From: Chryseobacterium pennipullorum
Lineage (GTDB): Bacteria > Bacteroidota > Bacteroidia > Flavobacteriales > Weeksellaceae
Direction: 5' to 3'
NCBI RefSeq assembly: GCF_003384725.1
Contig: NZ_QNVV01000002.1
Span: forward strand, 392,877-456,876
Length of the DNA stretch: 64,000 nucleotides
The position numbers were made by a program, and so were the translations under genes. Within the stretch, counting starts at the first letter, position 1. Every line of letters starts with the position of its first letter. Of the stretch, positions 53,445-63,960 are shown in pieces. A model generated the notes under the pieces. It was not told the DNA's origin, did no database searches, and was given only the letters and a program-made list of their open reading frames with translations.

Positions 53445-53515
53445 AGACCCATGGTGTAGCGGTAACACTACTGATTTTGGTTCAGTCATCTGGGGTTCGA
53501 ATCCCTGTGGGTCTA
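53445..53515 (+). tRNA. tRNA-Gln (anticodon TTG)
   Basis: 71 nt without encoded CCA. The acceptor AGACCCA pairs with TGGGTCT and the discriminator is A. The D arm is GTGT-AGCGGTA-ACAC, the anticodon arm ACTGA-TTTTGGT-TCAGT (TTG in loop positions 34-36), the variable loop CATC, and the T arm TGGGG-TTCGAAT-CCCTG with two wobble pairs. Reads CAA, and CAG by wobble. Confidence 0.96.
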
Positions 53516-53517
53516 CA

Positions 53518-53549
53518 AACCATCCTTTTTTAAGGATGGTTTTTGTTTT
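53518..53549 (+). terminator. Terminator of tRNA-Gln
   Basis: Stem AACCATCCTT / AAGGATGGTT with a T-rich tail, directly after the tRNA. Confidence 0.88.
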
Positions 53550-53586
53550 TTACTACTCTATTATTCGAGCGCGAAGAAATTAATTT

Positions 53587-53950
53587 GAATCAGGCGCTAA
53601 AGTTGGGGCAAGCAAAATGTTGAGTTAATGTGAATAGGAAAAGTAATATTGGGATGGTGTACCCATCACTGTCTGACTCCGTAGAAATAATATTCATCGA
53701 CTGAAGATGATCTTCGATTGTAGCTTAAAAAAAAATTAACCACAGATCGCACAGATTTCCACAGATGTTTAAGTATTTTTTTCAGAGGCTTTTTTCTAAT
53801 CGGCTTTCAGCCCAATAGAACTATGAAAAATAGTTGTAAGTATTCTTTAATCGACCTAGGAATCAGGAGCGTTAATAAACCTTTCCTACCTGTTCCTCAC
53901 AGTTGAATCTTTAGTTTTTAATATTATCCACAACTTTTGCACTTGATCCT
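53587..53950. repeat. Repeat element copy B (364 bp, inverted relative to copy A)
   Basis: Read on the minus strand, this carries the same blocks in the same order as copy A, starting with GGATCAAGTGCAAAAGTTGTGG (53929-53950) and ending in CCCCAACTTTAGCGCCTGATTC (53587-53608), its imperfect inverted end. Shared inner blocks include ATTAACGCTCCTGATTCCTA, GTGATGGGTACACCATCCC and TTCCTATTCACATTAACTCA. The A-specific stretch after the left end (about 21660-21915) is absent. It follows the tRNA-Gln terminator. No coding frame. Confidence 0.7.
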
Positions 53951-54242
53951 AAATCTTAGCCTTCGTTACAGTATTCATGATCCTTATTGGTTTTACCCCA
54001 TGAAAAACTCAGCCTTTAATTCAGAAAAGTAAAGATAAATTAAACTTTTGCCTGGCCTCTCAATTTTTTTTAATGAATCAGAGAAAATACGACAAGTCTT
54101 GTCGCTTCCCCGTGATAGCTTTGCACAGATAAAGGCATAAGTGATAGATATCATATTCAATCACTTTAATATGAATATGAAGTTAACATTTGTTAAAAAT
54201 TGTTAAATTCGCGTGGTTTTAATCAAACTAAAAAAACAATAG
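53951..54242. other. Spacer before the Rhs locus
   Basis: About 290 bp upstream of the T9SS gene, AT-rich. TTAAACTTTTGCCTGGCC (about 54036-54055) resembles the right-end word TTTTTGCCTAGCCCC of the repeat family, possibly a fragment. No clear promoter is identified. Confidence 0.4.
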
Positions 54243-55874
54243 ATGAAAAAACTCTACATGGGTGCTTACACGGTATGCACTATTTTGGGACTTTCTGCCC
54301 AGGAAGTGGTATGGCAGAAAGATATCAAATCCTCGACCCAGGATTTTCTAAGCCAGGTGACCACCACCATCGACCAGCAATATTTAATCACCGGAAGCTC
54401 TATTCACTCACGTAGTGGAAAGTTGGAAGCCGGAAGTAAGCCCAACAACGGCTATGACTTTCATTTGATCAAACTTGACCAGCAAGGGAAAGAGGTATGG
54501 GAAAAATATTTCGCAGGTCAGAATCACGATTTCCTTTCCGCTACGGTAACCACTCAGGACGGTGGATTTTTGGTGTCCGGTACCTCGTATTCCGGGAAAG
54601 GCCTTGATAAAAAAGACGATTCCAAAGGCGGATCCGACATCTGGTTGATCCGGATCAATGAATTCGGAGATGAACTGTGGCAGAAAACCTTAGGCTCCAC
54701 TGCCGATGAAGAAGCCAAAGCCGTTATCCAAACCACAGACCTCGGTTTTTTTGTAGCCGGAAACATCCAAAACTCAGCCCAAGGCTATGGCTCCAAAGAC
54801 GTATGGATTACCCGGCTTGACAAAGACGGAAAAGAACTTTCCCAATTGATTCTAGGAGGAAAAGGACTCGATGAAGTGGAGAAAATGATTCCCACGAAAG
54901 ATGGCGGAGCTTTATTAGGGATCTACTCGAGGAGCTCGGCTGTACAAGGGACAATGTCCAATGTACAAAGTACCGGCAACTCAGGCACACCCGACACCCG
55001 ACATTTTACATCAGTACAAAAAACTACAGAAAACTATGGCGAAGGAGACTACTGGATCGTTAAGCTGGACAAAACCGGCAAAGTAGAATGGGAGAAGAAC
55101 TATGGCGGAAAAGGCGATGACCATATCAGAACTTTAGCTTCAACCCCTGGTGGCTTTGTCATCGGTGGCGAATCCAGATCCGAAAGATCCGGCAATAAAT
55201 CCGTAGGCATCGAAGAAGGGACCGACCTTTGGGTGATGGCCTTAAATGAACGGGGTGAGGAGCAGTGGCAGAAATCCTACAACTTCAAAAACAGGGATAT
55301 CCTGATGGGAATGAGTGTAATTCAGAGTCAAGATACAAGCACCAGGAACCAAGACTTAATAAAGGGGATTTTGTTGGGCGGTTACACCCAGGCAGAAGGA
55401 AGAATAGAAAAAGATGATGAAACTTTCTGGATGCTGTATGTGGATGGAAATGGAAATGAGCAGTGGCGAAAACACGTAAGCGGCGAGTCCAGAAAAAGAG
55501 AAGAGAGGCTTTCGGATCTGAAATTAAACCGTGACGGTTCCATTATCCTGGCCGGCACCAGTGCTGAAGAATTGGGTAAAGAAAATTGGAAGATCGTAAA
55601 ACTGGGTGACCAACAGGTCAATGTCCTGATCGTTAAGTATGACATCAAAATCTACCCTAATCCTGTATCCGACTATGCCTACGTAGAAATCGGCTTCGAT
55701 TTTAAAGAAGCAGATATCCTAGTGTATGACATGAGCGGAAGACAGCTTCAGAACTTGAAGACCAAGAATAAAGTCACTAAAATAAATACCCAGGCCTTGG
55801 TGCAGGGAACTTATCTGGTGACCATAAAAACAGATACGAATAAAACAGCAAATGCTAAACTAATAAAAAAATAA
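54243..55874 (+). CDS. T9SS type A sorting domain-containing secreted protein, first gene of the Rhs locus
   Basis: 543 residues with a signal peptide (M-K-K-L-Y-M-G-A-Y-T-V-C-T-I-L-G). Residues about 25-450 form repeats of a W-x-K-x-x-G-G-x-x-D pattern (for example W-Q-K-T-L-G-S-T-A-D-E-E-A and W-E-K-N-Y-G-G-K-G-D-D). The C-terminal about 75 residues, from I-Y-P-N-P-V-S-D-Y-A, are a type A sorting domain, so it is exported by the type IX system and anchored at the cell surface. 7 bp before the next gene. Two odd repeat-like stretches interrupt the coding sequence. Confidence 0.8.
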   Translation: MKKLYMGAYTVCTILGLSAQEVVWQKDIKSSTQDFLSQVTTTIDQQYLITGSSIHSRSGKLEAGSKPNNGYDFHLIKLDQQGKEVWEKYFAGQNHDFLSATVTTQDGGFLVSGTSYSGKGLDKKDDSKGGSDIWLIRINEFGDELWQKTLGSTADEEAKAVIQTTDLGFFVAGNIQNSAQGYGSKDVWITRLDKDGKELSQLILGGKGLDEVEKMIPTKDGGALLGIYSRSSAVQGTMSNVQSTGNSGTPDTRHFTSVQKTTENYGEGDYWIVKLDKTGKVEWEKNYGGKGDDHIRTLASTPGGFVIGGESRSERSGNKSVGIEEGTDLWVMALNERGEEQWQKSYNFKNRDILMGMSVIQSQDTSTRNQDLIKGILLGGYTQAEGRIEKDDETFWMLYVDGNGNEQWRKHVSGESRKREERLSDLKLNRDGSIILAGTSAEELGKENWKIVKLGDQQVNVLIVKYDIKIYPNPVSDYAYVEIGFDFKEADILVYDMSGRQLQNLKTKNKVTKINTQALVQGTYLVTIKTDTNKTANAKLIKK

Positions 55875-55881
55875 AAAGCAA

Positions 55882-58800
55882 ATGAAAAAAATATATGCAT
55901 CGTTGGCGCTACTGGTAGCTTTACAGGTAATGTCACAACAACAGCCTCGTTATGCCTTACAAGGTGTTGAGGTTAAATCTCCGCAGTCTTATGCATTTGA
56001 AAAATCTGGTAATGTACCGATCAGTTTATATACAGGTGCCCTGGATCTGAAAATCCCAATGTATTCTATTCCAACAAATGGAGGAAAAAGCATTGACATT
56101 TTTGTTTCTTATGATTCTTCCGGTTTTTTGCCACACAAGAAATCAGATAATGCAGGAATGGGCTGGTCGATGCTTGCCGGGGGACGAATTACAAGGGTTC
56201 TTAATAGGTTTCCGGACGAATACAAAGGAAGTCCTACCTCGACCAGTACTAACAATCCTTTTGATAGTGGCGCCGATCTGCATGGGTTTTTGACCGGAGT
56301 CAGACTGAATCCTTATACAAATACACAAGTTTATAATCTGAATAGTGGTGCAGGAGGTTTAAATGGTTTGGATTGGCGATTGGGATCTACGCAGAATGGA
56401 TATGAAGGAACACCCGACCTCTTCAATTTTAATGCTCCAGGGTTGAGCGGAAAATTTGTAATTGGCAATGATGGTAATGTGTTGGTTGAATCTGAAGATC
56501 CTAATATTAAGGTAGATCTTTCGGGGATGGTGTCTTATGGTGGAAAAGGTTTTTGTAAACCACCAGATCAGACCATTGTTATTATTGATGGACAAGGAAA
56601 TAAATATACTTTTGGAGGAGACTTCTCTAAGTACGAAATAAGCTACTCATTAGTAGACCCCGGATTTAGTAAAGATAATTGGTTCAATGGTTTTCCTTAC
56701 ATAAGTTCCTTTAGTCTTTCCAAAATTGAATTGACTACAGGACAGATAGTTAATTTTGGCTATGTGCAGGATACATTGGGCAGTGATTTTTGTAGCCTTA
56801 CTACTGATTGGTCTGATTTTGAAAACAATCCGAAGGTGCTGAATTTTGAGGGGTATTTCCAAGATGGTGCAAGAGTAGATGAATGGACAAACTGCCCTGG
56901 AGGGCTTATGAGCTGTGTGAATGGCAATTCCAGTACATCATCGTCGCGGGAAACTTTTGCTTTGGTTAAGCGTTCACTTTTAGAAAGTATTATGTATGGT
57001 ACCCAACAGGTAAAGATCAATTATAAAGATACAGGCTATCCGATAAAACACTACGATGGGCAGGCAAATGCAGATTATATTAATGAATATGTTATAGATA
57101 ATATCCAGCTTTTTGATAACAATCGTCTGATCAAAAACAACATATTTGCTTATGATGATCTGGGAGGGAATAACAAAAGGCCATTCCTGAAATCCATCAC
57201 CAATCAACAAAGCAATAAAGTATATCGTTTTGAGTATTATAATACAGCCAACTTACCAAAATATGTTACTAAAGGTATTGACCATTGGGGATATTGGAAT
57301 GGCAACGATAATAATATTAATCTGGCACCTTATGATACGTACAATACCGCAACAGGAGATTATACGCTAGATAATACCTACAGGGATACTAATATTCAAA
57401 AATATAATGTAGGATTATTAAGCAAGATCACCTATCCTACAAAAGGGTATTCGGTTTTTGAATACGAGCCTGCCTATTATGGAAAAAGAATTGAAAGAAA
57501 TTCAGCCAGTGCTTTCCTACCAACTCTGACGAATAACTCTGGGGTAATCGGCGGTGCACGAATTAAAAGACAATATGATTATTCAGAAAATAATGGAATA
57601 ATCAATAACAAGGAATACAAATATACTACTGCCTTAAGTAGCTCTACTTCTTCAGGAATCCTAATGAACTGGCCTAGATATATTTATTATTTTGAGTTTA
57701 ATTTCGGTTCCAGTACGAGGAAATTGTTTCTTAGATCAAGCTCTAATATTCAGCAGAATAGTTTGGACAGCTATAATATTGGATATTCAAAAGTATATGA
57801 GATTACGGCAGGTAAGGGCTATACTGAGTATGACTTTACCAGTTATGCAGATTATCCGGATATTCTAAACCCAGAAACAAATAATATAAAGCAATATTCT
57901 CCAGGAAGCCCTCCATCATCACCCGAAAATTTATACAAAAATTTCAGAAACCTGTATGGTATTGACCGTAGTGTTTTAAGAGGTAAGCTAAAAACAGAAA
58001 CAAACTATACTGAAGGTTCTACCAATCCATTAAGAAAAACAGAATTTGCTTATAACGACAATATTGATTACAATTCAAACAATTTAAGAGATAACAACAA
58101 CTATGTTAGCTTTAACCACCTCTCAGGTATATGGGTGCAAGGATATAAAAAATACATGAATTCTTCAGCAATAAAAAAGAAGACCGTAACTGAGTTTTTG
58201 AATGGTACGTCAATTACTACTTTAACTGACTACATCCATGATAGCAGTATACATTTAAATCGGACAAGAGAAAACAATACTACCTCAGACAATACTGTGA
58301 TCTCCCAGAGCTATTCCTATGCCCAGGATTTTAATAATACATTAATGGTTGCAAAAAACATGACGGGAATTCCGGTACGGACTGAGGTAAAGCAAACTAA
58401 TAATACCATTGGTAAAACTGAAACTGTTTATCCTACATCATTACCAACAGCACAGACTGGAAACTTAGTACTGCCATTATCGGAAAAAAGATTTGATATT
58501 CAGACCCTAACAAATTCCACTACTGAAGTAATGTATGACAAATACGATGCAAAAGGCAATTTACAGCAGTACACTACAAAAGATGGTGTCTCCACAACAA
58601 TTATCTGGGGCTATAATAATACGAAGCCTATTGCAAAAATTGAAGATATAAAGCTTGCAGCTATCCAGCAATCTTATATTACCGCAATTGTCAACGCTTC
58701 CAATACGGATGCTGCTGCCGGCAGAAACAATGATGAATCTTCCTTACTATCTGCTTTTACCACGTTCAGAGGTCAGCTTCCAAATCATCAGATTACAACC

Positions 58801-58959
58801 TATTCTTATGATCCATTAATTGGGGTGAGAAGTATTACCCCGCCATCCGGTATCAGAGAGGTCTATCTTTATGACCCTGCCGGTAGGCTTAAGGAAATCC
58901 GTGAGAATAATCAGACGGGGCGTCTGGTAAAAGAATTCAAGTACAACTATAAAAACTAA
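55882..58959 (+). CDS. Large secreted protein of the Rhs locus (YD/RHS-type C-terminus)
   Basis: 1025 residues with a signal peptide ([13 protein letters not shown]). The N-terminal part [17 protein letters not shown] is typical of companions of Rhs proteins in Bacteroidota, followed by [12 protein letters not shown]. The extreme C-terminus has an RHS-like [10 protein letters not shown] repeat but no toxin domain. It precedes the core Rhs gene by 5 bp; probably one transcript. Export and shell function are inferred. Confidence 0.8.
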   Translation: MKKIYASLALLVALQVMSQQQPRYALQGVEVKSPQSYAFEKSGNVPISLYTGALDLKIPMYSIPTNGGKSIDIFVSYDSSGFLPHKKSDNAGMGWSMLAGGRITRVLNRFPDEYKGSPTSTSTNNPFDSGADLHGFLTGVRLNPYTNTQVYNLNSGAGGLNGLDWRLGSTQNGYEGTPDLFNFNAPGLSGKFVIGNDGNVLVESEDPNIKVDLSGMVSYGGKGFCKPPDQTIVIIDGQGNKYTFGGDFSKYEISYSLVDPGFSKDNWFNGFPYISSFSLSKIELTTGQIVNFGYVQDTLGSDFCSLTTDWSDFENNPKVLNFEGYFQDGARVDEWTNCPGGLMSCVNGNSSTSSSRETFALVKRSLLESIMYGTQQVKINYKDTGYPIKHYDGQANADYINEYVIDNIQLFDNNRLIKNNIFAYDDLGGNNKRPFLKSITNQQSNKVYRFEYYNTANLPKYVTKGIDHWGYWNGNDNNINLAPYDTYNTATGDYTLDNTYRDTNIQKYNVGLLSKITYPTKGYSVFEYEPAYYGKRIERNSASAFLPTLTNNSGVIGGARIKRQYDYSENNGIINNKEYKYTTALSSSTSSGILMNWPRYIYYFEFNFGSSTRKLFLRSSSNIQQNSLDSYNIGYSKVYEITAGKGYTEYDFTSYADYPDILNPETNNIKQYSPGSPPSSPENLYKNFRNLYGIDRSVLRGKLKTETNYTEGSTNPLRKTEFAYNDNIDYNSNNLRDNNNYVSFNHLSGIWVQGYKKYMNSSAIKKKTVTEFLNGTSITTLTDYIHDSSIHLNRTRENNTTSDNTVISQSYSYAQDFNNTLMVAKNMTGIPVRTEVKQTNNTIGKTETVYPTSLPTAQTGNLVLPLSEKRFDIQTLTNSTTEVMYDKYDAKGNLQQYTTKDGVSTTIIWGYNNTKPIAKIEDIKLAAIQQSYITAIVNASNTDAAAGRNNDESSLLSAFTTFRGQLPNHQITTYSYDPLIGVRSITPPSGIREVYLYDPAGRLKEIRENNQTGRLVKEFKYNYKN

Positions 58960-58964
58960 CACGA

Positions 58965-61900
58965 ATGAAAAAAATAATGATCCCCTTAGGAGTACTGCTG
59001 ATGGGAGGAGTAAAGGCTCAGCTCAGCCCTCTTCCCAATACAGAAAACTATATTCAGACCAAGACCTATCTTGATTACAATGGAACTTCCCCTACCAAAT
59101 CTGCTGAAACCGTTCAGTATTTTGATGGCTTGGGAAGACCAAAGCAGATCGTTAATGTCAAAGCATCCCCTCTTGGACGTGATGTGGTTACTCCCATTGT
59201 TTATGATGATTTTGGAAGACCAGTGAGGGATTATCTCCCTGTACCCCAATTATCAACTAACAATGGAAGTATTTACTCCCAAAATTCTAGCTTGGTGGAT
59301 TTTCCCGTGGGTGACCCTCAGGGATTATATACCAATGAAAAAGCCTTTACTGAAAAAACTCTGGAAAAATCTCCCCTTGACCGGATCCTGGAACAAAAAC
59401 AGGTCGGAACAGCCTGGGATACCAAACCGGTGAAGTTTCAGTATGATGCCAATGTGCATGTAGACTATGTAAGGAAATACGAAACAACAACCACCTGGGT
59501 AGAGAACAGAACCCAAACCTCTGTCAAGCTTCTTCAGTATTTTCTTCCTAACAGCCTCTATAAAAATACCATCACCGATGAGGATGGCAACAAAACCATT
59601 GAATTTAAAAATGGTAAAGGGCAGCTGATCCTTTCAAGAAAAGTATTGAATGCGACAACAAATGCGGATACCTATTATGTGTACAATGAATATGACCAGC
59701 TGGCATTTGTTATTCCTCCTTCAGCACCTGCTCAAATAGTAGATCCTGTTACTGTAGAGGATCTTTATTATCAATACCGTTATGACGGCAGGAACCGATT
59801 GGTAGAGAAGAAGCTTCCCGGAAAAGGCTGGGAATATATGGCGTATGATAAGGCTGATAGACTTATCATGAGCCAGGATGCCAATATGCGCCCTTCCGGT
59901 AAGTGGCTGTTTACCAAATATGACCAGTTTGGAAGAGTCATTTACACCGGAATCTCCAATACTCCTGCTGGAAGAGCATCAATACAAAACAATGCGAATG
60001 CGAATGCTAATTTATATGAGACCAGAAGCGCTACAGCAGGCCTTACCTTAAATGGGATGCCGGTATATTATACTAAAGCTTCGACCCCTACCAATGTCAC
60101 TCAGATTTTAAGTGTTAATTACTACGATACTTATCCGACTTATGACTTCAATCCACCTTTTCCAGTATCTATCCAGGGAGAGACTACTTTACAGCCATCA
60201 ATGATGGCTGATGGAAAAAGCACCAAAAGCCTTCCTGTGATGAGCCTGGTTAAGAATATTGAAGATGACAACTGGACCAAAACCTATTCTTATTACGATA
60301 CCAGAGGAAGAGCCATAGGAGCCCATTCTATCAATCACCTGGGAGGGTATACCAGAACAGAATCAAAACTTGATTTTGCAGGGGTTGTTAAAACCTCTGT
60401 GACCAAACACAAAAGGCTTGCTACTGACACCGAGAGGATCATTACCGAAACATTTGAATATGATCACCAAAACAGACTGCTGGCTCACAAACATCAGGTA
60501 GGAACTAATCCTGTTGAAATTCTGGCTCAGAATAAGTACAATGAACTTTCACAGCTTGAATCCAAGAAAGTAGGAGGAATAAGTGCAGCCTCTCCCTTAC
60601 AACAGATTGACTATAAATACAATATCAGGGGATGGATGACTAAAATCAATGATCCGAGTACCTTAAATGGGAAATTATTTGGGTATGAGCTGAGGTATAC
60701 CAATCCAATCAATACTACCTATGCTCCGGGCAGGCACAATGGAAATATTACAGAGGTGGACTGGAGAACAGCGAAAGATAATGAACTGAAAAGATATTCC
60801 TATAGTTATGATGCTTTGAACAGGCTTAACTTTGGACATTATTCCGAACCTAATACGACAGTTCCTTTGGAGAATCACTATGGGGAGACTACAGAATATG
60901 ATCTGAATGGAAACATTATGCGGTTGTATAGAAACTCTAAAAATACAAGCAATGGCTTAGCCATGCAAATTGATGATCTGACTTATGTGTACTCCGGAAA
61001 TAGGCTTACGAAGGTAACAGATGCTTCCCAGAATTATTTAGGATATGCTGGGGGAGGAAACACAATTGGTTATGATCTGAATGGAAATATGACGGATCAA
61101 AAAGACAAAGGAATCCTTCAGATAGCTTACAACCATCTAAATCAGCCTGACAATGTGGTTTTTGATAAGCTCTATTACCCTAGAAGTGGAAGACCTTTGA
61201 ATATAAGAACAGAGTATCTTTATGATGCCAATGGAAATAAACTTCGTAAAAAATACCATAATAAATATAAGGATAAAGGAGGCGACGGAGAAGAGATTAC
61301 AACGACAGATTATCTGAATGGATTTCAGTATGATGCTAAAAATATCAACGGAAATTCTTCTGCTTCGGTATTAAAATTTATTCCTACCTCAGAAGGATAT
61401 TACAACTTTGAAAATAATAAGTATATTTACAACTATACTGATCATTTGGGAAATGTAAGATTAAGCTACATGAAAGGATTATCAGGGATGGAGATTATCG
61501 AAGAAAACAATTACTATCCTTTCGGATTAAAACACGAAGCTGATAATCCGAATGTTGGCAATCCTTCTTATCAGTACAAGTACAATGGTAAAGAATTACA
61601 GATAGAATCAGGGATGTATGATTATGGAGCGAGAATGTATATGTCAGATTTAGGAAGATGGGGAGTCGTGGATCCGTTGGCGGAAAAATATAGAAAACAT
61701 TCCCCTTACAACTATGCAGTAAATAATCCAATAATGTTTATTGACCCTGATGGTCGTGGTGTAGAAAGCACTCATACAGATAAATTTGGAAATGTTGTTG
61801 CAGTTATTAAAGATGGGGATTTAGGGGTTTACCGTCATAATGGTAATGCTAAAGAAACTAAACAAGAGCTTAACGAAAACTATTCTAAAGAAAATACTTC

Positions 61901-62471
61901 GGGAGGTGGGGAAAGAATGGGAAGAACACTTGTGTGGAATTCCTTTACAGAATTTGATGGAAGTGGCAAGGAAGCAGGTAAAATAAATTTTGGATCTTTC
62001 CAAGCAAGAGATTGGCTTAATAATTTTAGTAAAGATGTCTCTAACGATACTGAAGCCAATGGAGGATTTGTAGCAAGGATGAATTATGCTTGGAATGGTG
62101 GCGGAGGCGATAAATATGATTATAAAACGCAAAATGGTGGCGGGTTATATGCCGGTTCACAAATAGCAGACGGGGTATATGTTTCAGCCAGAGATGTTGG
62201 AAACTTTGCAGCAGGCAGGGCAGCTGCAATAACAGGACAAAATAAAATGGATTTCATGCTGAATGCAGGAGGATTTAACATATCGGGGAATAGTAAACTG
62301 GGGCTTATATTTAAGAATTCACACTGGAAAAGTGAAGCCCAAAAAGAAGGTTTTCCAGCGTATGGAGAACATTTTAACTCAAATCTATTTCAGCGTTTAG
62401 GCTATGAAAATGTAACGACTGCTGAAGGAATAATCAAAAAAAGCAAAATAATATGGGGAGATCGAAAATAA
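58965..62471 (+). CDS. Rhs repeat-associated core protein with C-terminal toxin domain (DUF6443 N-terminus)
   Basis: 1168 residues. N-terminal signal peptide and DUF6443 (about residues 20-160, with [10 protein letters not shown]), then YD/RHS repeats, then the core with [33 protein letters not shown] and ending about D-P-D-G-R-G (residue 930). The variable 235-residue C-terminus includes [23 protein letters not shown] and F-P-A-Y-G-E-H, resembling polymorphic toxin type 44; tentative. Overlaps the next gene by 19 bp. Confidence 0.88.
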   Translation: MKKIMIPLGVLLMGGVKAQLSPLPNTENYIQTKTYLDYNGTSPTKSAETVQYFDGLGRPKQIVNVKASPLGRDVVTPIVYDDFGRPVRDYLPVPQLSTNNGSIYSQNSSLVDFPVGDPQGLYTNEKAFTEKTLEKSPLDRILEQKQVGTAWDTKPVKFQYDANVHVDYVRKYETTTTWVENRTQTSVKLLQYFLPNSLYKNTITDEDGNKTIEFKNGKGQLILSRKVLNATTNADTYYVYNEYDQLAFVIPPSAPAQIVDPVTVEDLYYQYRYDGRNRLVEKKLPGKGWEYMAYDKADRLIMSQDANMRPSGKWLFTKYDQFGRVIYTGISNTPAGRASIQNNANANANLYETRSATAGLTLNGMPVYYTKASTPTNVTQILSVNYYDTYPTYDFNPPFPVSIQGETTLQPSMMADGKSTKSLPVMSLVKNIEDDNWTKTYSYYDTRGRAIGAHSINHLGGYTRTESKLDFAGVVKTSVTKHKRLATDTERIITETFEYDHQNRLLAHKHQVGTNPVEILAQNKYNELSQLESKKVGGISAASPLQQIDYKYNIRGWMTKINDPSTLNGKLFGYELRYTNPINTTYAPGRHNGNITEVDWRTAKDNELKRYSYSYDALNRLNFGHYSEPNTTVPLENHYGETTEYDLNGNIMRLYRNSKNTSNGLAMQIDDLTYVYSGNRLTKVTDASQNYLGYAGGGNTIGYDLNGNMTDQKDKGILQIAYNHLNQPDNVVFDKLYYPRSGRPLNIRTEYLYDANGNKLRKKYHNKYKDKGGDGEEITTTDYLNGFQYDAKNINGNSSASVLKFIPTSEGYYNFENNKYIYNYTDHLGNVRLSYMKGLSGMEIIEENNYYPFGLKHEADNPNVGNPSYQYKYNGKELQIESGMYDYGARMYMSDLGRWGVVDPLAEKYRKHSPYNYAVNNPIMFIDPDGRGVESTHTDKFGNVVAVIKDGDLGVYRHNGNAKETKQELNENYSKENTSGGGERMGRTLVWNSFTEFDGSGKEAGKINFGSFQARDWLNNFSKDVSNDTEANGGFVARMNYAWNGGGGDKYDYKTQNGGGLYAGSQIADGVYVSARDVGNFAAGRAAAITGQNKMDFMLNAGGFNISGNSKLGLIFKNSHWKSEAQKEGFPAYGEHFNSNLFQRLGYENVTTAEGIIKKSKIIWGDRK

Positions 62472-63094
62472 AAAATATCTGTCTGCTTTTACCATTATTG
62501 CTATCTATTATAGCATGCGGAGGTTCTAGTTTCGATAAATTGGAAGGCATTGGTTTTTCTTATCAAGTAGGTGCAGGCAAAACAGATATAGTACGTCTTA
62601 GATTCACTACTGACGAAGGAGCACCTTCCATTCAGATTTTCGACACAAAGGGAAGACTTAAAGAAGAGGCTATCATTGCCCCCAGTTGGCCATTCCGAAT
62701 GACCGCAATAAAAAATGATACGATACAAATGACCTATATTGTTGAGGAGAGTGATCTTGATATGTTTTTACGTTGGTTCAAGAAAAAGAAAAGTAAATAC
62801 TATCCTACTCATATAGGTCATTATTCGATCCAGTATAACTATAAGGTACGAAATGTACATTTTATGGATCAAGATACACTACAAGTAGATTCATTGTATA
62901 TTGATGAGAATACACAAATGATGTCTCTATTTTTAAAACAAAAATTAATTGCTAAAAAGCCGATGTATTTGTTTACAGTTGGGTCATCGGAAATATCACT
63001 TTATGACCCATCAAGTAAGTCATATATATATACATTTGCAGACAATAAGAATATTGCTGAGGAGTATCTTAAAGAAGTTATTGCTTTGTATTAA
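62453..63094 (+). CDS. Predicted lipoprotein, candidate immunity protein to the Rhs toxin
   Basis: 213 residues. It starts inside the toxin gene (19-bp overlap, different frame), the normal position for an immunity gene. Signal peptide M-G-R-S-K-I-K-N then a hydrophobic stretch and a lipobox S-I-I-A-C22-G-G, so the product is probably a periplasmic or outer-membrane lipoprotein. No named immunity family is recognised. Its lipoprotein nature suggests the toxin acts in the periplasm, or at the envelope, rather than in the cytosol. Confidence 0.7.
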   Translation: MGRSKIKNICLLLPLLLSIIACGGSSFDKLEGIGFSYQVGAGKTDIVRLRFTTDEGAPSIQIFDTKGRLKEEAIIAPSWPFRMTAIKNDTIQMTYIVEESDLDMFLRWFKKKKSKYYPTHIGHYSIQYNYKVRNVHFMDQDTLQVDSLYIDENTQMMSLFLKQKLIAKKPMYLFTVGSSEISLYDPSSKSYIYTFADNKNIAEEYLKEVIALY

Positions 63095-63138
63095 TTAGTA
63101 ATATTCTTCTACTACGCAAGGTTCAACCTTGACTTGAT

Positions 63139-63167
63139 AAAAAACCACTGCAACCGCGGTGGTTTTT
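63139..63167 (+). terminator. Terminator of the Rhs transcript
   Basis: Stem AAAAACCAC / GTGGTTTTT (63140-63167), about 45 bp after the lipoprotein stop. Confidence 0.8.
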
Positions 63168-63201
63168 GTATTGTTCTGTTTGTAAATAAAAACAATAAGT
63201 C

Positions 63202-63267
63202 ATGTTAGATTTGAAACTCAAAAGTAAAGAAAGCTATACGCGAAAAGACACGTCTAAAAATATTTAA
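63202..63267 (+). other. 21-codon open frame (unlikely gene)
   Basis: ATG at 63202 opens a frame ending TAA about 63267, reading M-L-D-L-K-L-K-S-K-E-S-Y. It is too short to support on its own and lies in the toxin/immunity graveyard; possibly a remnant. Confidence 0.2.
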
Positions 63268-63270
63268 TAA

Positions 63271-63614
63271 ATTATTATAATAGATTGGTTACAAAACTGG
63301 TTTGAGAAGCAATGTGACGGGAGCTGGGAACACGACTATAAGCTCAGTTATAAAAAGGATGCTAAAATATTAAAATTAGCACAGGAAACATTTAGAGGAA
63401 ATGATTTATTACGTAAAGAGGCTAACACTTTGATAGGGCAATTAAAATCAGGTAATATAAATCCTGGTATTGGAACTAAAAATATTGGTAAAAATGCTTT
63501 TGAGGCAAGACTAGAGGAGGTTCAAGAGTTTACTTTAGAAATAGCTCAAATGATGTAGAAGTAGTAGGATATTCACATAAAGGTAATCAACAGCAAGTAA
63601 TTAACCACCTTTGA
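63271..63614 (+). pseudogene. Fused and frameshifted immunity/toxin remnant (Imm53-like start, toxin tail)
   Basis: The frame 63271-63558 begins I-D-W-L-Q-N-W-F-E-K-Q-C-D-G-S-W-E-H with no ATG (it opens at ATT/ATA codons), resembling the N-terminus of Imm53-type immunity proteins. It then continues into K-S-G-N-I-N-P-G-I-G-T-K-N-I-G, a typical toxin C-terminal segment. At about 63511 the frame breaks; the correct continuation (R-G-G-S-R-V-Y-F-R-N) is in another frame up to TGA 63612-63614. One missing nucleotide explains this. Both the immunity part and the toxin part are incomplete. Confidence 0.75.
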
Positions 63615-63629
63615 AAAAATAAATAATCT

Positions 63630-63932
63630 ATGAAAGATTTTAAAATAGTATTTCCAAGTGGATATAGTGTGAATGATTATTATAACGATAATATTGATTT
63701 AAATATTATTCTTCCTTCTGGAAGTGTTTTCTTTTCTACCTTCTTTACAATTATTAATGTTAAAAACTTAATTGATAAGGATGATGCAGTATATTTTTGG
63801 TCTACAGATATGCTTATTGTAAAAGATTTGAAAAAAGAAACAATAAAAAATGTTGTATTTAATATGATTAAGGATGAATATCTTGAATGTGCATGTACAG
63901 AGGTAACCTTCCCTGTTTTTCAGACAAATTAA
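63630..63932 (+). CDS. Small hypothetical protein, possible immunity protein of the toxin remnant
   Basis: 100 residues, ATG 63630. No signal peptide or membrane segment. It starts M-K-D-F-K-I-V-F-P-S-G-Y-S-V-N-D-Y-Y and is rich in Asp, Ile and Phe, and it lies 15 bp after the toxin remnant's TGA. Position and small acidic-to-neutral nature fit an immunity gene left after its toxin decayed; no family is recognised. Confidence 0.55.
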   Translation: MKDFKIVFPSGYSVNDYYNDNIDLNIILPSGSVFFSTFFTIINVKNLIDKDDAVYFWSTDMLIVKDLKKETIKNVVFNMIKDEYLECACTEVTFPVFQTN

Positions 63933-63960
63933 AATTATTAAATTTAGTTTGTTAAACCTT

